A DNA stretch of 64,000 nt, from assembly GCF_954871325.1 (NCBI RefSeq), contig NC_088779.1, positions 15,688,846 through 15,752,845 of the forward strand, read 5' to 3'. The notes beneath the pieces were generated by a model, which was not told the origin of the DNA, ran no database searches, and worked only from the letters and a program-made list of their open reading frames with translations. The stretch comes from Gordionus sp. m RMFG-2023 (taxonomy: Eukaryota > Nematomorpha > Gordioida > Chordodea > Parachordodidae). Shown here in pieces: positions 1 to 13,500 of the stretch. Made by a program: the position numbers and the translations under genes. The stretch's first letter is position 1, and each line of letters starts with the position of its first letter.

Positions 1-520
1 AAATATAAATAATACCGCAAGGTAATTCTAAAATTTTTACTTATTTTCTAAAATAATTTCTATTCTCTAGCATCCAAACCAATATTATATTTAGAGACAA
101 AAAACCTCTTGTCGGGAAAAAAGATACAAAAAAATAATGTTGTTTTTTTCTGTTTTTTAAAAAAAAAAATAATACAATTAAAATCCTTATGGGAAATATA
201 TTCTGCCAACATCATATTTCAAACTTCTCATTATTATAATCATCTTAAATATAATCTACCAATTATCAAAAATGCCGGTATAGAAAAATCTTATAGAATT
301 CATTGTATTTTAAGCCTTCAAAATGCAATTTTCATACCCATAGTCACCAACATCTTGGGAATCTTTGAGGATGAGGCTTTCCAATAGATCAAAAGTCTAG
401 GAAAAAAAATAACTGTAGATACCGATGATCCAAATAAAGTATTATATCTCGAAAGAGGGTCTATGATCTAACTTCTCAAGAATTCACTGCTCCCTGTAAA
501 AATTAATAATTTAGCTTTTT
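1..520 (+). mobile_element. C-terminal fragment of RLE-type LINE
   Basis: An open stretch from about 109, with a stop at 385-387 and weaker continuation to about 500, reads FIPIVTNILGIFEDEAFQ, then IKSLGKKI, then LYLERGS. This lines up with the last 60 residues of the RLE LINE at 40,974-42,406 ([13 protein letters not shown], then [10 protein letters not shown], then FFLRQRLS). The upstream part (LWEIYS, TSHYYNHL) fits the end of the endonuclease domain only loosely. It is a decayed fragment inside the continuing STAT gene, opposite to STAT. It could be another LINE with the same C-terminus. Confidence 0.5.
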
Positions 521-574
521 TCATAGTATCCTTTTTTAAGTCATTCTTTTACTATAAATTTTTTTTATAAATAC

Positions 575-3566
575 CACGGTCAATTCAATATGATCAAATT
601 TAAATAAATGTTTTTTACGTCAATATTAACTTTATTTAATATATATATATAATATTATAATGAATCTATAATATTAAAATGCATGATATTTTCTTAATTC
701 ATTCCATAGATAATGTTTCGCACTCCTTGGTAGAGTCTTGTTCCGTTCAATATCATTATTTTCTTTATTATTTTTAATAAATCTTAAGCTATGATATACT
801 CTTACCAATTTTCCTGTTGTAGAAGTCTTCAATCGTTTTCTGTTTTTCGTATGAATATTGCCTCAAAACGACCAATTTCTTTCTGAAAAGAAGTCGAACT
901 AGTAAATGTTAGTAAAATATTAGCTACTTCATTAATGGGCAAGGTGGACAAATTGCATTCCACCAATTTGAGGTCGAAACTGATTGTTTCTTTATTAAAT
1001 ATGCCGCTTTTACTTTTAAAATTTTATATATCACTTAAAATATTTAAGTATCACCAACTTGTAAAATACCTAAATCTTGTATTATATCACATGCTTCAAG
1101 AAAATTTGTACTAGTAAGATCCTCCCCTAGATATTGGGGGTCCAATAAATAAGCAGCATTGTGAGGACATGTATTTAGATCATTTTTTTTCTCTTTTCAA
1201 ACATAACTTCTATTTTATTTTCTTCAGGTGGAGAAAATATAGAATAGTGGCATGATTGTATTATGTGTTTTTCCAAATTAAGCATCTCGTTTTTTATGTA
1301 CAGCCCTTGCGCTTTCAATAATGAGGTAGCTAAAGGTTGTAGTATAACTAAATATTTAATATTTTTCGTCCAAAATATTTCTGTCGTAATTGAATAAAAA
1401 TATTGAATTATATTTTTAGATTTGTAAAAGTTTGTTTTTACTTAAGTCATGATGATTTTTATCTAATTTTATTTTAATCGCGTTAATTATATATTTTTAG
1501 ATCTTGTAAAATGATTTTAGTCATTATATTTTACAATTTTTAAGTTATTTTTAGTGTATAATTATAATTATGATACGATAATTTATAATAAGGTATTTTT
1601 AGCTTATAATTTAAATTTGAGGCATGAGTAGGGGGTTTATAATTTCAAAAGAAGATATTTTTAGTTTGTTAATTTTTAATTATTTTTTTTAATTATTATT
1701 CGCTCCCTTTTAAATTAATTAAATTGATAATTTTTTTGGTTTTATAAAATTGTAAATTTTGAATTTGATATTGCGTTGTAATTTTTCATTGATATTAGTT
1801 TAATAATAAAGTTAGGAGTTATATATTATTTCTGTTATAGAGTTATATTATTTCGGTGTAATATGGCACAACGTAAAAATTTATTCATTTAATATCTTAT
1901 TAGTAATTTCTATGGGATCACATACAGCTTCTTCAATAACTGATGCTTTCAGGGCTTTCTTATATTCGTTCCATAAATTTTATTGATGATGCTCATCTTG
2001 CTTTGCTAATTGTACATAATGTAAATGGTATACCATGTTGATTCTTATTACGGGAATATACTGCAGTTGGTATGTGTTTATTCTTGAAATATAACAATTT
2101 TTTAATTATTAAAATATGGTAACTAAGTCGTTCAATCGTTCAAAATCGTGAAAAAATAACTGCAATGTATGCGCTGCACATAACATTGTATATGATTATA
2201 ATAAGATTCAGATTCTAAAATTCTCCAGGCTGCTTTCATGTTAGCGGCATTATCAGTAACTAAAGAATATACTTTTACCAGATTCATTACATTTTTAAAT
2301 TCCTGGGCAATATAATCTGCAGTATGGCGATTTTCCTTAGTATTTAAAAATTTGTAGAATACTGGAACTGGCGTCATCAACAATAAAATTAATAATATAG
2401 TCGTTTATGATGTTGCTCCAGCCATCTGATACAATTGATAAGTGAGGAGCTTTATTTATTATATCTGCAACTCTCGTCCATATCTCCTGACGCTTTTTTT
2501 AGAAGATATCCAGCGAGCAACCTTCGCCTGGGGACGTATATTTTTTAAGAATTTTTAGGGATTTTCAGTGACGTGGAAAGGTAAATTGCTCGCGTATATA
2601 GCCTTTGCAAATAATTGATTGAGCTCATTTTTTTTCTTTGAGATTTATTATATCTATAAAACCGGTTATACAAGATTGAGATTTACATTTAATGGCCTTG
2701 ATTGTAGATTAATCAGAGATAATGGAATCAAATTTTCATGAGTCACAAGTAAAAATATTGTCAAATTGATAATCATTCTCACTAATTTCACCTAATTCTT
2801 CGTTAGAGCTAAAAGTATTACAAATTACATTTATGTGATTTTTTGTAGAGGTTGTTATTTTGAAATTTGAAAATTTTTTTCCTTAATTATGACAGGGCAC
2901 ATAGTATAACTGCGTAATATATGCTTGATCATAACGTTGGTAATATAGGACTTCTTGCAAAACCTGTATATCGCTTTAACTGATTTACATCGCGTACTTC
3001 GAAAATGTTTTCAAACTTGATGCTTTGGTTTGACCATAATCCCTAATATATTAAAATTTAACTATAAAAAATTGATTATTGTAAGTTAATCAATCTTAAT
3101 TATTTTTTATTTATCCATCAATTATTTTTTAATTATCCACCAATTATTTCAATAATTTGGCTTAATATTATATAAAATATAATATAACCAGAACTGAATA
3201 AATTATTTTGTAAATCTGACCAGAACAACTAAAAAGAAAATTAATTTATAAATTCAAATGTAGCATGTGGAAGTAAAATAAATGAAAATTAATATAATTT
3301 GTACTCGGCTATATATTAAATAAAATTTAAATTTATTAAAAAATAAACCATGACAGCTAAATTATTATATTATTTATTTTAGTAATAAAAAAAATTCTTT
3401 TGTTTCCGATTCCTTCATGAAAGAAATATATTTTTAAATAAATTGTAAATGTAACCTAATAAGATTGATAAACATGCTTTTAATGCATACTAGTTAATTA
3501 TATTAAATTATTTATTAGCCTATAATATTTTAGCATTCCTGTCAATAGACCGACATGCCAACCATG
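575..3566 (-). mobile_element. hAT transposon copy 1 (decayed, full length)
   Basis: The element is bounded by a perfect 8-bp target duplication ATAAATAC at 567-574 and 3,567-3,574, diagnostic of hAT. The right terminus reads, on the minus strand, CATGGTTGGCATGTCGGTC. The coding remnant runs right to left: BED-type finger pieces near 2,950, [11 protein letters not shown] near 2,240, HNAAYLLDPQYLGED near 1,150 and the hAT C-terminal motif [11 protein letters not shown] near 820. Many stops and frameshifts interrupt it. It is the same family as 24,903-26,897. It inserted into the distal part of the STAT gene. Confidence 0.88.
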
Positions 3567-3835
3567 ATAAATACCCATACTTATAAAATTTAATTTTTTT
3601 AATAGAATAATGTTTCTGTTATTTTTATCCGAGATATAAATATCGAATCTACAATTGAAATGTTAATATAAGCAGCTTCCATAACTAAAAATTATAAAAT
3701 ATAGGCATTTGAAAAATATTCAGTGTTTGTTGTTAATTTGGCTAAAATATGTGTAAAAGGTACTTTAATTAAATTGTTAACATGGTCCTACTAGAGTTGC
3801 TTTATTATTAATAAATAAACAAAAATTGCTGGGAG
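3567..3835. other. AT-rich intronic DNA
   Basis: STAT intron sequence with no coding or repeat signal that I can recognise. Confidence 0.5.
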
Positions 3836-4120
3836 GCATCAAGTACAACGCCGAATTATATTTGGGTACAAATACCGCGTTGAAATGACATGCGCCGAAT
3901 CATCCGTACCAAAATGTTTCTGAATTGTCGCGCGCCTAATTGATACTGCGCCGAATTCACTACTGTCTAATTGTCGCTGCGTCAATTTGGCTACCAAACA
4001 TTAGTGGATGCACTCTAAGCGCTTAATCATTTTGCCGATAATGCCTAATTATCACTGCGCCAAATCATCATGCGCCCAATTCTCTTGACAAAGCCAAATT
4101 GACATGCGCCGAAATAACGC
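3836..4120. repeat. Degenerate short-period array, GCGCCGAATT-type
   Basis: About a dozen imperfect copies of a 15-16-bp motif around TGCGCCGAATTNNC lie end to end with some longer spacers. GC content is far above the surroundings. It lies in the STAT intron downstream of exon 13. It differs from the 14-bp GCGAA arrays elsewhere in the window but has the same style. Confidence 0.6.
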
Positions 4121-4469
4121 ATTGATAAATTGTATTATTTTGGTGTAATGAAAAGTGGTCTAAAAATAAAAAGCTCAGAACTATAAAATAAAAATTTCAC
4201 TTTCAAGTAATATAACGGCTAACGAGTTTATTTATAAAATGATGGAAACAATAAACTTCAAATTATAATATTTTAAATATTATTAAAATAGCTTTATCAG
4301 TCCAATAGAATTAGAGTTTCAATTTTATGCGGTAAAGTCAAATATGAATTATTATCTTTAGTTAAATAGGTACAGATATGTAATTTTTTATGATAAATAA
4401 TAAAGAAAGTCAATTCCTCAAAATCAGTTATGTTTTTCTCGATAATGTGAGTATAATATATATTATTAC

Positions 4470-4519
4470 TTTATTAAATTGAGCAATTGTAATAACAGGT
4501 GAGGTTTCATATTTAGCAC
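4470..4519 (-). CDS. STAT: STAT exon 13 (linker domain)
   Basis: Completes a Gly codon and adds 16 codons, [16 protein letters not shown]. This corresponds to the linker segment SVSWSQFNRE. Acceptor TTTTAG, donor GTAATA, phase 0. The next exon (FTFWQWFDG and SH2) was not found between 4,469 and 1. Confidence 0.85.
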
Positions 4520-7500
4520 CTAAAATATCTTCGATACTATCATTAAACTATAAATTTAACCTGATATTTTAGTACTAAGGTAGTAGAGGTCTTCTTCGGA
4601 TAGTCCTTTGCCTACCATTGAAAAAAATTTATAATTTAACATTTCCGCTAATTTTATCCAAGGAACTTCAGCCCAAACTTTAAATGGTTCCCGATTCTAA
4701 ATCAAATATAGATGCGTGAAAATATTTCATTTAAGGATATAATATAGACCTTTAGAACTATTCTTTAGGGTAAGATGAATAATTACTTGATTTTATATAA
4801 ACTAAGGGTGTCATCATACTAATTAAGATTTTATAGTTTTACAATTAAAACAAAATAAATAGGTAACCCATTAAGTTAATAAACCAGTTATAATGTTCCA
4901 TATTAAAATTAAATTATTATATTAATGTGGCAAAAACTATATAACTTATTTTAAATATTAACCCTTTGACGCCCAACTTTTTAATAATTAAAAAAAAAAT
5001 CTTTTTCTACAAATTATTCATTTATACACTCCATAGATGCCCAAAATATTTTCAAAATTTTATTTTAAATACACAGGTAAAAAAAAATGATGATGCAATT
5101 TGACATCATCAGGCTTATACAAAAAAATACAAATATCTATTTATTATAAAAATCACGAAAACAATTTCTATATTGATTAAAATATAAATTATATTTTGCA
5201 CATTTTGTCTATGCATTTATGCATAACTTGTAGCTTTGTTTCGCAGGAATTCGGTCAATGACCAATGTTGTCATATCTGATATCAGATATAGGAGCCATT
5301 ATAGAAGAACTTTTTTTAAAAATTATTGTTCATTATAAGATATCTATGATTTTCTTTTATTAATTTTGCCTGCCGATAACAATGCGTTGACATTATGTGT
5401 TTTAAATTTGATAAGTTTCAAGAATTTATTCTCTTTTTTCATGGCATATTTGCCGCCTATACAAAAAGCCATGAATTTACTACATACATATCAATGAGAT
5501 GAAAAATGTTCTCAGGTAGAACCTTTTACCTTTAATGTCTATACTATAACATTAAGCAAGTATATCATGTAAATCGACTCCTTCCATACCTTCATTATAT
5601 ATTTTTAATATATTTGGTGGGCACTTCAATATATTTTTTGCTACTTAGTTACCATCTTTTTACATTTTATATAGGAGAACACCGACAAATGATGAGATGA
5701 CGTGCACAAACTTATTGTCATAACATTTGGCATTTCTTTTTTATCAACTTTACATACATAGCTCCCCACTTATCTCTAATTCTGATGTTGGATTAGTTTG
5801 ATTTCCCGCATAAATCTTAAAATCATATACAATACCGTATAAATTTAGTTCACATATATTATTTAGTATATTATCTGAAATAAAAATTTTTAAGTAGATA
5901 TGGAGTTAATATATTGGTTGAAGTGGAAAATGAATTAGTATAATTTGTGTCCAACTGATGGATATCACCTGCTCTCCATTTCATATTATTTTAGATGATA
6001 ATATTATCATTATTTTCTGGATCTTCTATCTCGACTTGAAGATTATTAGATGTTGGTGTTGATAAAGTTGGAGGAGAATCATCGTAAAAAGTGTGCAAAA
6101 TATCTTCTTAATTGTCTGATTCATCGATGTGGGACTAGTATTAAATTATTTGTCATCTAATAATTATACAGATTCATTTAAAAAATATAATAAATGTAAA
6201 ATTATAATATAAGTCAGAGGAAATATGTCTTATTAACGTCAAATTCAAAATTGGTGTGGTCTGATTGGATTTAGAATAATTGGTGAAATATAATTATAAC
6301 TTTATTATAAATATAAAATAAAATAAATGTTTTAAAAAGGTATTCTAATATCACAATGACTTATTTTGGCATCATGCACTTTAAGTTGATATAAAAAAGA
6401 GCATATTCCTTTTTAATAAAATAATTATTCATAATATTATACTCTTATCCTTAATAATGAACAAAAAATTTTGAATTATTAAATATTATCCACAGAATTC
6501 GTTATATTGTCGTTATAAAATCATATAATTTAAATGGTAAAAATAAAATTATGAAAATATGATTGGATGAAATTTAAAAATAAAACATTATGAGTTAATA
6601 ATTTTAATAAAATACGAATATTTTTATTATATAAAGTTAATTAATCTATAGGCTTTTATAAATTTAAAATATATAATTATATTATATGATGTCAAAACAA
6701 ATCGTGAGACGTCAAAGGGTTAATATTATTTCTGATGTTCAATAAAGAAACAATAATTTTCTAGAGAATTAGAGATTTTTCAAAAATGAGATTCACTTTT
6801 CTTATTCATACCATAATTAATAAAGAATTCAATATAAAAAAAATAATGAGCATAAAAGTTTATTTTTAAACTTGTATAATTCGAGCAAAATTTTAGATCA
6901 GGGATCCAAATCGAACTTTTATTTATCTAACCTGAAACGTTAAATAATTCTCTATCCGAACTGTTAAAATGCATGTGAACTATTCTTTTAAAAAATATTC
7001 AATTTTGATTGATAAGTTTCGATCACAATTTTTATAAATGTTTGTATATTGCTCTTTTAGAACATTTTTTAAATATTTTTAACTTCTTTTTTATGTATTC
7101 AAATTTTAAAAGCGCTCATTAATACTTAGGGATAAATTATTAAGTTGCTATAAATAAGTGTGGAAGATTCTGAATGATCTTTATCTGAAGATGATTATTA
7201 GAAAGTTTTCTTAAAAAAAAGGATAATATAAACTGCCATTTGTCGAAGATATACATAAATTAATTAAAATATTTTTAATATTCTCTGATTGTTCTAAATT
7301 AAAGAACTAGATTACATGAATTATATAAATTGTCTACTATGTTGTGTCGGTTACTCAAGTTAGCGTAGAGAGAAATGTTTTCAACAAAAAAATTTATGAG
7401 GTAAATCTACAATATATATTTTACAGTTCACTATTATTTTTATTAAGTAAATAATGTTCTCAAAATATTGCAGATAATAAATTATGCTTATTTGTATCAT

Positions 7501-10500
7501 TTATAAATTAGATATTATGTGCAATTAATAATAAAATAAATGTTTTTTTTAATAGTGCTGTAAATGGACTTTAAAAAAGAAAAGCGTTACTCGTTAGGTT
7601 TGAAAGAGGGAACACGTTTACCGTTATTCATAACCTTGTGAAAAAAGGAATGCGTTATCCAAAATTCAAAAAATTACGCGTTATTCCTTACTTAAAAATT
7701 ATTAAATATATAGAAATTTTCTTTTCATTTATTATCTTTCCCATAGATAATATAAAATTATTGTAATAATTTTTATTTACAATTGATTTTCAAAACTTTG
7801 ATCGGATAAACAAGAGCTCTTAAGCTCAAAATAACTTTCACTGTGCCACACTAAATTTGGGCAATTTTATGTTTTTAGCCCGTTTAAACTATATTTTTAA
7901 AATATAGTAGCTCAAATTTGAAAGAAACTAATATACATGTCTTAATTTAACGGATAGCCGATATTTAGCCATTAGCCAACTGTACTAAAGACATGTTCAA
8001 TTGGCGCAGATGGTGGGAGGAGTGTGGAATTTATTTAAAATATTAAACGAATGATTTTAATTTTCAAAAAAACTATTAGCTCATTAATTTATCTTTATCA
8101 GAATTTAATCGATTAATTTTTTATCTTCATATGTTTTTTTAGATTTAGGGTGCTTAATATATTCTTTACAAAATAAATTATAATATTATACAATTTACAT
8201 TAACGTGGTTTAGAATTGGAGCGCTCGACATTAGAAAAACTTATAGATTAAAAATACAAGTAAAAAATTGTGAGGTAATTTATAATACTATTTTCAAATG
8301 ATGGCCTAAAAAATTTTCTCAATTTTTGTTAGAATTTTATTAGATAAAATCAAAATGCAAAAAATTAACATGAATTATTTTTTTATTGCGAATGTTTCAT
8401 TTCAATTTTTAATAAAAATAAAATAAACAGATGTAAAATTCTAATTTATTGATAGAAATAATAATTTGAATAAAAAATTATGACAATATTTAACTGATTA
8501 AATATATATTTTGTAGTAAATGAAGAAAATGAATGGAATAATAATATTAGTTGTGCAAAGGTAGAAGGTCCAGGGTGTAAATTTGGCAAGGACGAGATAA
8601 GGAGAGCAGTGAAAAAGATGAAGAAAGGGAAGGCATCGGGTTTAACGATGGTGGTATCAGAGATGTTTAAAGGTTCTGATGATTTAGGGATTGAATGGTT
8701 AATGAATTTAGCAAATCAGATTGTCACAGAAGGTACTATTCCCGAGGACTGGCGAAGAAGTATAATTATCCCAGTATACAAGGGGAAAGGTGATCCTTTA
8801 GATTGTGGGTCTTACAGAGCTATTAAACTCTTGGAACATGCAATGAAAGTATTTGAGAGAGTGTTAGAAAAGCGGATAAGGGAACAAATCAAAATTGATG
8901 AAATGCAGTTTGGTTTTACATCGGGAAAAGGCACGATAGATGCAATTTTTGTGGTGAGACAAATTCAGGAGAAGTATCTTGCGAAGGAAAAGAAACTCTA
9001 TTATGCGTTTGTTGATTTGGAGAAAGCATTTGATAGGGTGCCGCGTGAGATTACAAGATGGGCCTTGAGAAAATCCGGTGTGGAGGAATGGTTAGTTACC
9101 GCAGTGATGGCAATGTATGTTGGAGCACAAACAGCAGTACGGACGGATCATGGTGATAGTGACAGCTTTGAGGTGAAGGTAGGACTTCATCAAGGATCCG
9201 TGCTGAGTCCATTATTATTTATCTTAGTAATGGATGTGGTGGCTAGAGAAATGCGTGAAGGACTTCCCTGGGAGATATTATATGCAGATGACCTTGTATT
9301 AATGGCAAACAGTTAGGGAGAATTGAGGGATAAAGTTAGTAAATGGAAGATGACTATGGAAGCAAAGGGCCTGAAAATGAATGCATCAAAAACAAAGGTG
9401 ATGATTGGTGGGGAAAATCTAAAGATAGAAGAATCAGGTAAGTGGCCTTGTGGTGTATGTGGGAAAGGAGTTGCTAGAAATTCTATCCAATGCATCAGAT
9501 GCCAGAAATGGGTACATAAAAGATGTAGTGGGAAAAAAGGCAGTTTGATGTTAGAAAGAATGACCTTTATTTGTAAAACATGCATGAAAGGGATACATAA
9601 TAATGATAACCTAAAAAATGGTGGTCTGGATATTGGCAATGGGTTAACCCTAGAAAAAGTGGATAAGTTTTGTTATTTAGGTGATATGCTAAACGCAGAT
9701 GGTGGTGTAGATTCTGCTGTTGTTGCAAGGATCAGACAAGCTTGGAAGAAGTTCAGAGAGATGTCATCTATTCTTACAAATAAAAAAGTTTCTCTGAAGT
9801 TAAAGGGGAAAGTTTACGTAAGCTGCGTGAGGAGTTGTTTAGTTTATGGCGGTGAAACATGGGCAATGAAAGCAATTCACGAAGCCAAATTAGAAAGAAC
9901 AGAGATGAGGATGGTTAGATGGATGTGTGGGGTATCTCTGAGAGAGAGAAAAACTAGCAAGGAATTGCGAGCAAGATTAGGTATAGAAATGATTGGTATG
10001 GTAATGCGACGAAATAGACTAAGATGGTTTGGGCATGTGGAACGTATGACAAGAGATGACTGGGTAAAGAGATGCACAATGATGGAAGTAGGAGGATCAA
10101 GACCTAGAGGAAGACCCAAGATGACGTGGACAAATGTGATAGCGGCGGATATGAGAAGCTTGAATCTTACAAGTATTGATGCTCAGGACCGTCAAAAATG
10201 GAAAAGAAAAATCAGAGGGAAAACTGGCCTACCCGGGTAAACCTGGAAATCGCCATAAAACGGAGAAGAAGAAGAAGAAGAAGTAATTTAAGGTGCCCAA
10301 CGGTTGATCGGAAATAATTACTCGGCTTAAATTATTTATAAAATTTTAAAAAATCATAATATGTAATAAAATTAAAAATTTTCTTCCATATATTTTAAGA
10401 AAAAATTGTAAGTAACGTTTTGCGTTAAAGTTAATCAAACAAAAAAGAGTTACAAGCTGTCCTTTGAAACAAGTAACGAATAGCGTTTCTTTTCTTCAAA

Positions 10501-13500
10501 AAAAGTAACACTTTTAGTAAACGACGTTACTTAAAACCAGTTTTAAGATGTTCTAACCAAATCGATATTAATATTTTTAAGAACCGAACCTGAGTCGTCA
10601 CTTTTATTTGAACCCACACCTGAAGTGATATTTGCTTCGGTTCAGATCCCTAAAGATAAATTTTTGAGCACGGCACGAATAAACAGACCTAATGCAGATT
10701 TCTATATATTTTTGTTAAACAATCCCTTAGAGATCGAATCTCGGTCTCAATCTTTTCAAAAAAATAGTATCTCACTCCAGTATCGAAATCTTTTTTTAAA
10801 AAAACGTCATGATTTCGATCATTTTAAATAGTCGATAGATAACAAAAAAAATTAATGCGGCATTTTTTCGATGAATAGGTGGTCTAAACTAACTATCTAT
10901 AAACAAAAAAATTGATATTATTTTATGTACTTAAAACTCAAATAAAAGAGCGGTGCTCTCAGTAGCGGGAGCTAGTTCTTCTTGGAATTATCAGAAAGGG
11001 ATTAAAAAGGAGCGTTAACAACTCTGCTAAATATGATATTGTTTGATTAGATTTGATTCTAATAATTTTAATAAAAATATTGAGGAAATTTAAAATTCTG
11101 GTAGCCTTAAGAATTAATTAATAAGATTTCAACTCAATTAAAAAAAAAAATCCTTATAGTGATATTCGATTAAGTATAGTGCTTTTAATTTAACCCAGCC
11201 CTTTAATTATAGTTGTTTATTTTGGTGTTCAACTAGAAATATTTCAGGTTAATGCGGATTTTAAAAAACCGGTCGAGCTGGGAAACTTTATTGAAAAATT
11301 GATAGCGAGCCGGGCGTGGTAAAAACTAATTCCCACCGGGCAGGGCTGAGAATCTTGCCGTTGGCACACCACCGCTACATATATATTTAGATTCTTATTG
11401 AAAAGAAAACTAATTATATATTCAAAATAATTGTAATTTTATAATTATCGTGTGATATTTAAATTTGCCGGACATAAAGATAATTTTGAATTTAACATCA
11501 ACACCGGCGTAGAGAAAACCTTTTCAGTGCTATTTATCTCAAAGAATATGGCATTCTTGCTCACTTAAAATGGAATCATAATCTGTGCATGTTGTAGAAT
11601 GTTTATTTGCTAATCTAGTCAAATATTCTGTATTTGATCTTTTGGTTTTCAATCTCTACTCTATAAATTTAAGATCTTTAATAATAAATTCCGACGATGT
11701 GCAATTTCGCGCTATTATATATTTCGACATAATTTTAATTTTTGAAATCTTGAGGCTAGAAGAGAAGCAACACTTATATAATTCTTGAAATAAAAAATAA
11801 ATTAAAATACTTATTTAATATTACTTGCAGATCGCAAACAGAAAATCATAACGCAAGTTTTTTAAATATTTATCATAAGTGAAATAATTTTAGAGCTATC
11901 ATTATCATTTATTATTAAATATATTTTATTTTACTTCTGATAAGGTCAAGTTTAATATGGGTCATTTTTGTGTTAGAAATTCAACTTTCTCTTTAAATTT
12001 CGAAAAAAAATTAAATAGTTCTTCAATAAGATCCGATTCATAGTAAGTTTGAGATATTGCTTTCGAATTCTTTTCAAAACATTATTAATGATATTTTTTT
12101 AGCTCCAGATGTGCTTTCGAGCGTAATATACAATGCCATCTTTGAAACATTTAATTTTAATGTTCTCATTTTTTTTAAAACTATCAATTATCTATTTACT
12201 AATTTCCAATTATATACTCCGTCTATTTAATATTATAATATCTTTTTAAAAAACTAATATAATATAATCTATATATATATATATATAACATTTTTTATAT
12301 TATAATTGTTTTGTTATTAATTACAACAATTTTTTTTAATTTATGAACATCCGTGAGCCTATATCGGAGTGATTTTCATACACCGCCGCGTTTTTCACAG
12401 GTCTAACTCTACCATGATTAAGATTTTGATTATCAAAAGGTAATGTTAGTTAGATTAGGGCAAATGGAATATATTGATTTATTCTAAATTTAATAACTTT
12501 CTAATTTATAAAATACTTGATTGAAATATTATTTGACGCCTTAAAATAGCATGAAAGTTCACCCTTCACTACAAAGGTGGGGTCTATTTTACCCCAAATT
12601 TTGATTAGCTATATCTCAGAACATATTAAAAATTGAGATCTAAAATTTTGAGTATATATTTAAAAAATATTGGAGATAATAAATACAAAATCTTAAATTA
12701 ATATTTACTTCCAAAAAAAAGTTAGACATGTTGTTATACAAATAATCATCATCTGACACAAAATCTACTTCACCTATATAAATTTTATAAATATCAAATA
12801 TTAAATAGAAAATACTTCCAGAACTTGATGATATTAAATTTTCCATATGCTAATTTTATAGTATTTTGCTAATAGTATAAAATTTTATATTTATCAATAA
12901 AAAAAATTGTGAAAAAAAAAAATTACTAAGGTGGGACCTATACTACCCCAAGCTCAACAAATTGCAAATATTTTAAAAAATATCAAATCAATTATCTTGA
13001 AATTTGGTAGATATATTCTTTATAAGAAAATATTAAACTATTATAAAAACAAGGTCAAAATATCTTCAGGTTTTTTTATTACCAAGATTATAAAAGCCGT
13101 GGGGTATTATTTACCCCACCTTTGTAGTGAAGGGTTAAAAGAGAATTTTAGGAATACTAAACCTACCACAAAAATACCTAACATGGCCCGCCACCTGTCA
13201 CTTAACCAGATCTGATATTTAAGTTATGTAGTTTTGCACTTTTTTTAAAAAATTACTCTTTTCATAATTTCTATAACTTTTTTCAAAATTAGTATTTATA
13301 GATAAATAATGCAGGAATCCGAACCGAAATCAATATCGGGTTGGTTTAGGTAAAAATAACGATTCTGATTTCAGGTTCGATTCTTAATTAATAATAATAT
13401 AAGTTCGGTTCGAACCTCTAAATGTCGGTTTGAACTATTTTGTATACACATGAACATAAAATGTTATATAGTGAAGCGCGCATCCATTTTCATCATTAAA

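Larger units (their letters stand above)
6899..10652. mobile_element. hAT family-2 element A, host of nested insertions
   Basis: The left end reads CAGGGATCCAAATCGAAC and the right end (minus) TAGGGATCTGAACCGAAGC. The outer parts, 6,899-7,552 and about 10,545-10,652, are colinear with the shorter element at 49,436-50,650, which has the same subterminal CCGAACCTGA motif. Between them sits another hAT-like element (7,553 to about 10,538), which itself contains a LINE (8,519-10,284). No transposase coding is left and no clear target duplication is visible. Confidence 0.7.

Noticed and set aside
109-387. 92-codon frame as a host gene
   Set aside because: Its end matches the tail of the RLE LINEs and there is no other gene signal.
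12931-13215. 94-codon plus-strand frame
   Set aside because: It runs through the inverted terminus of the TTAA-type MITE and out of it; chance frame.
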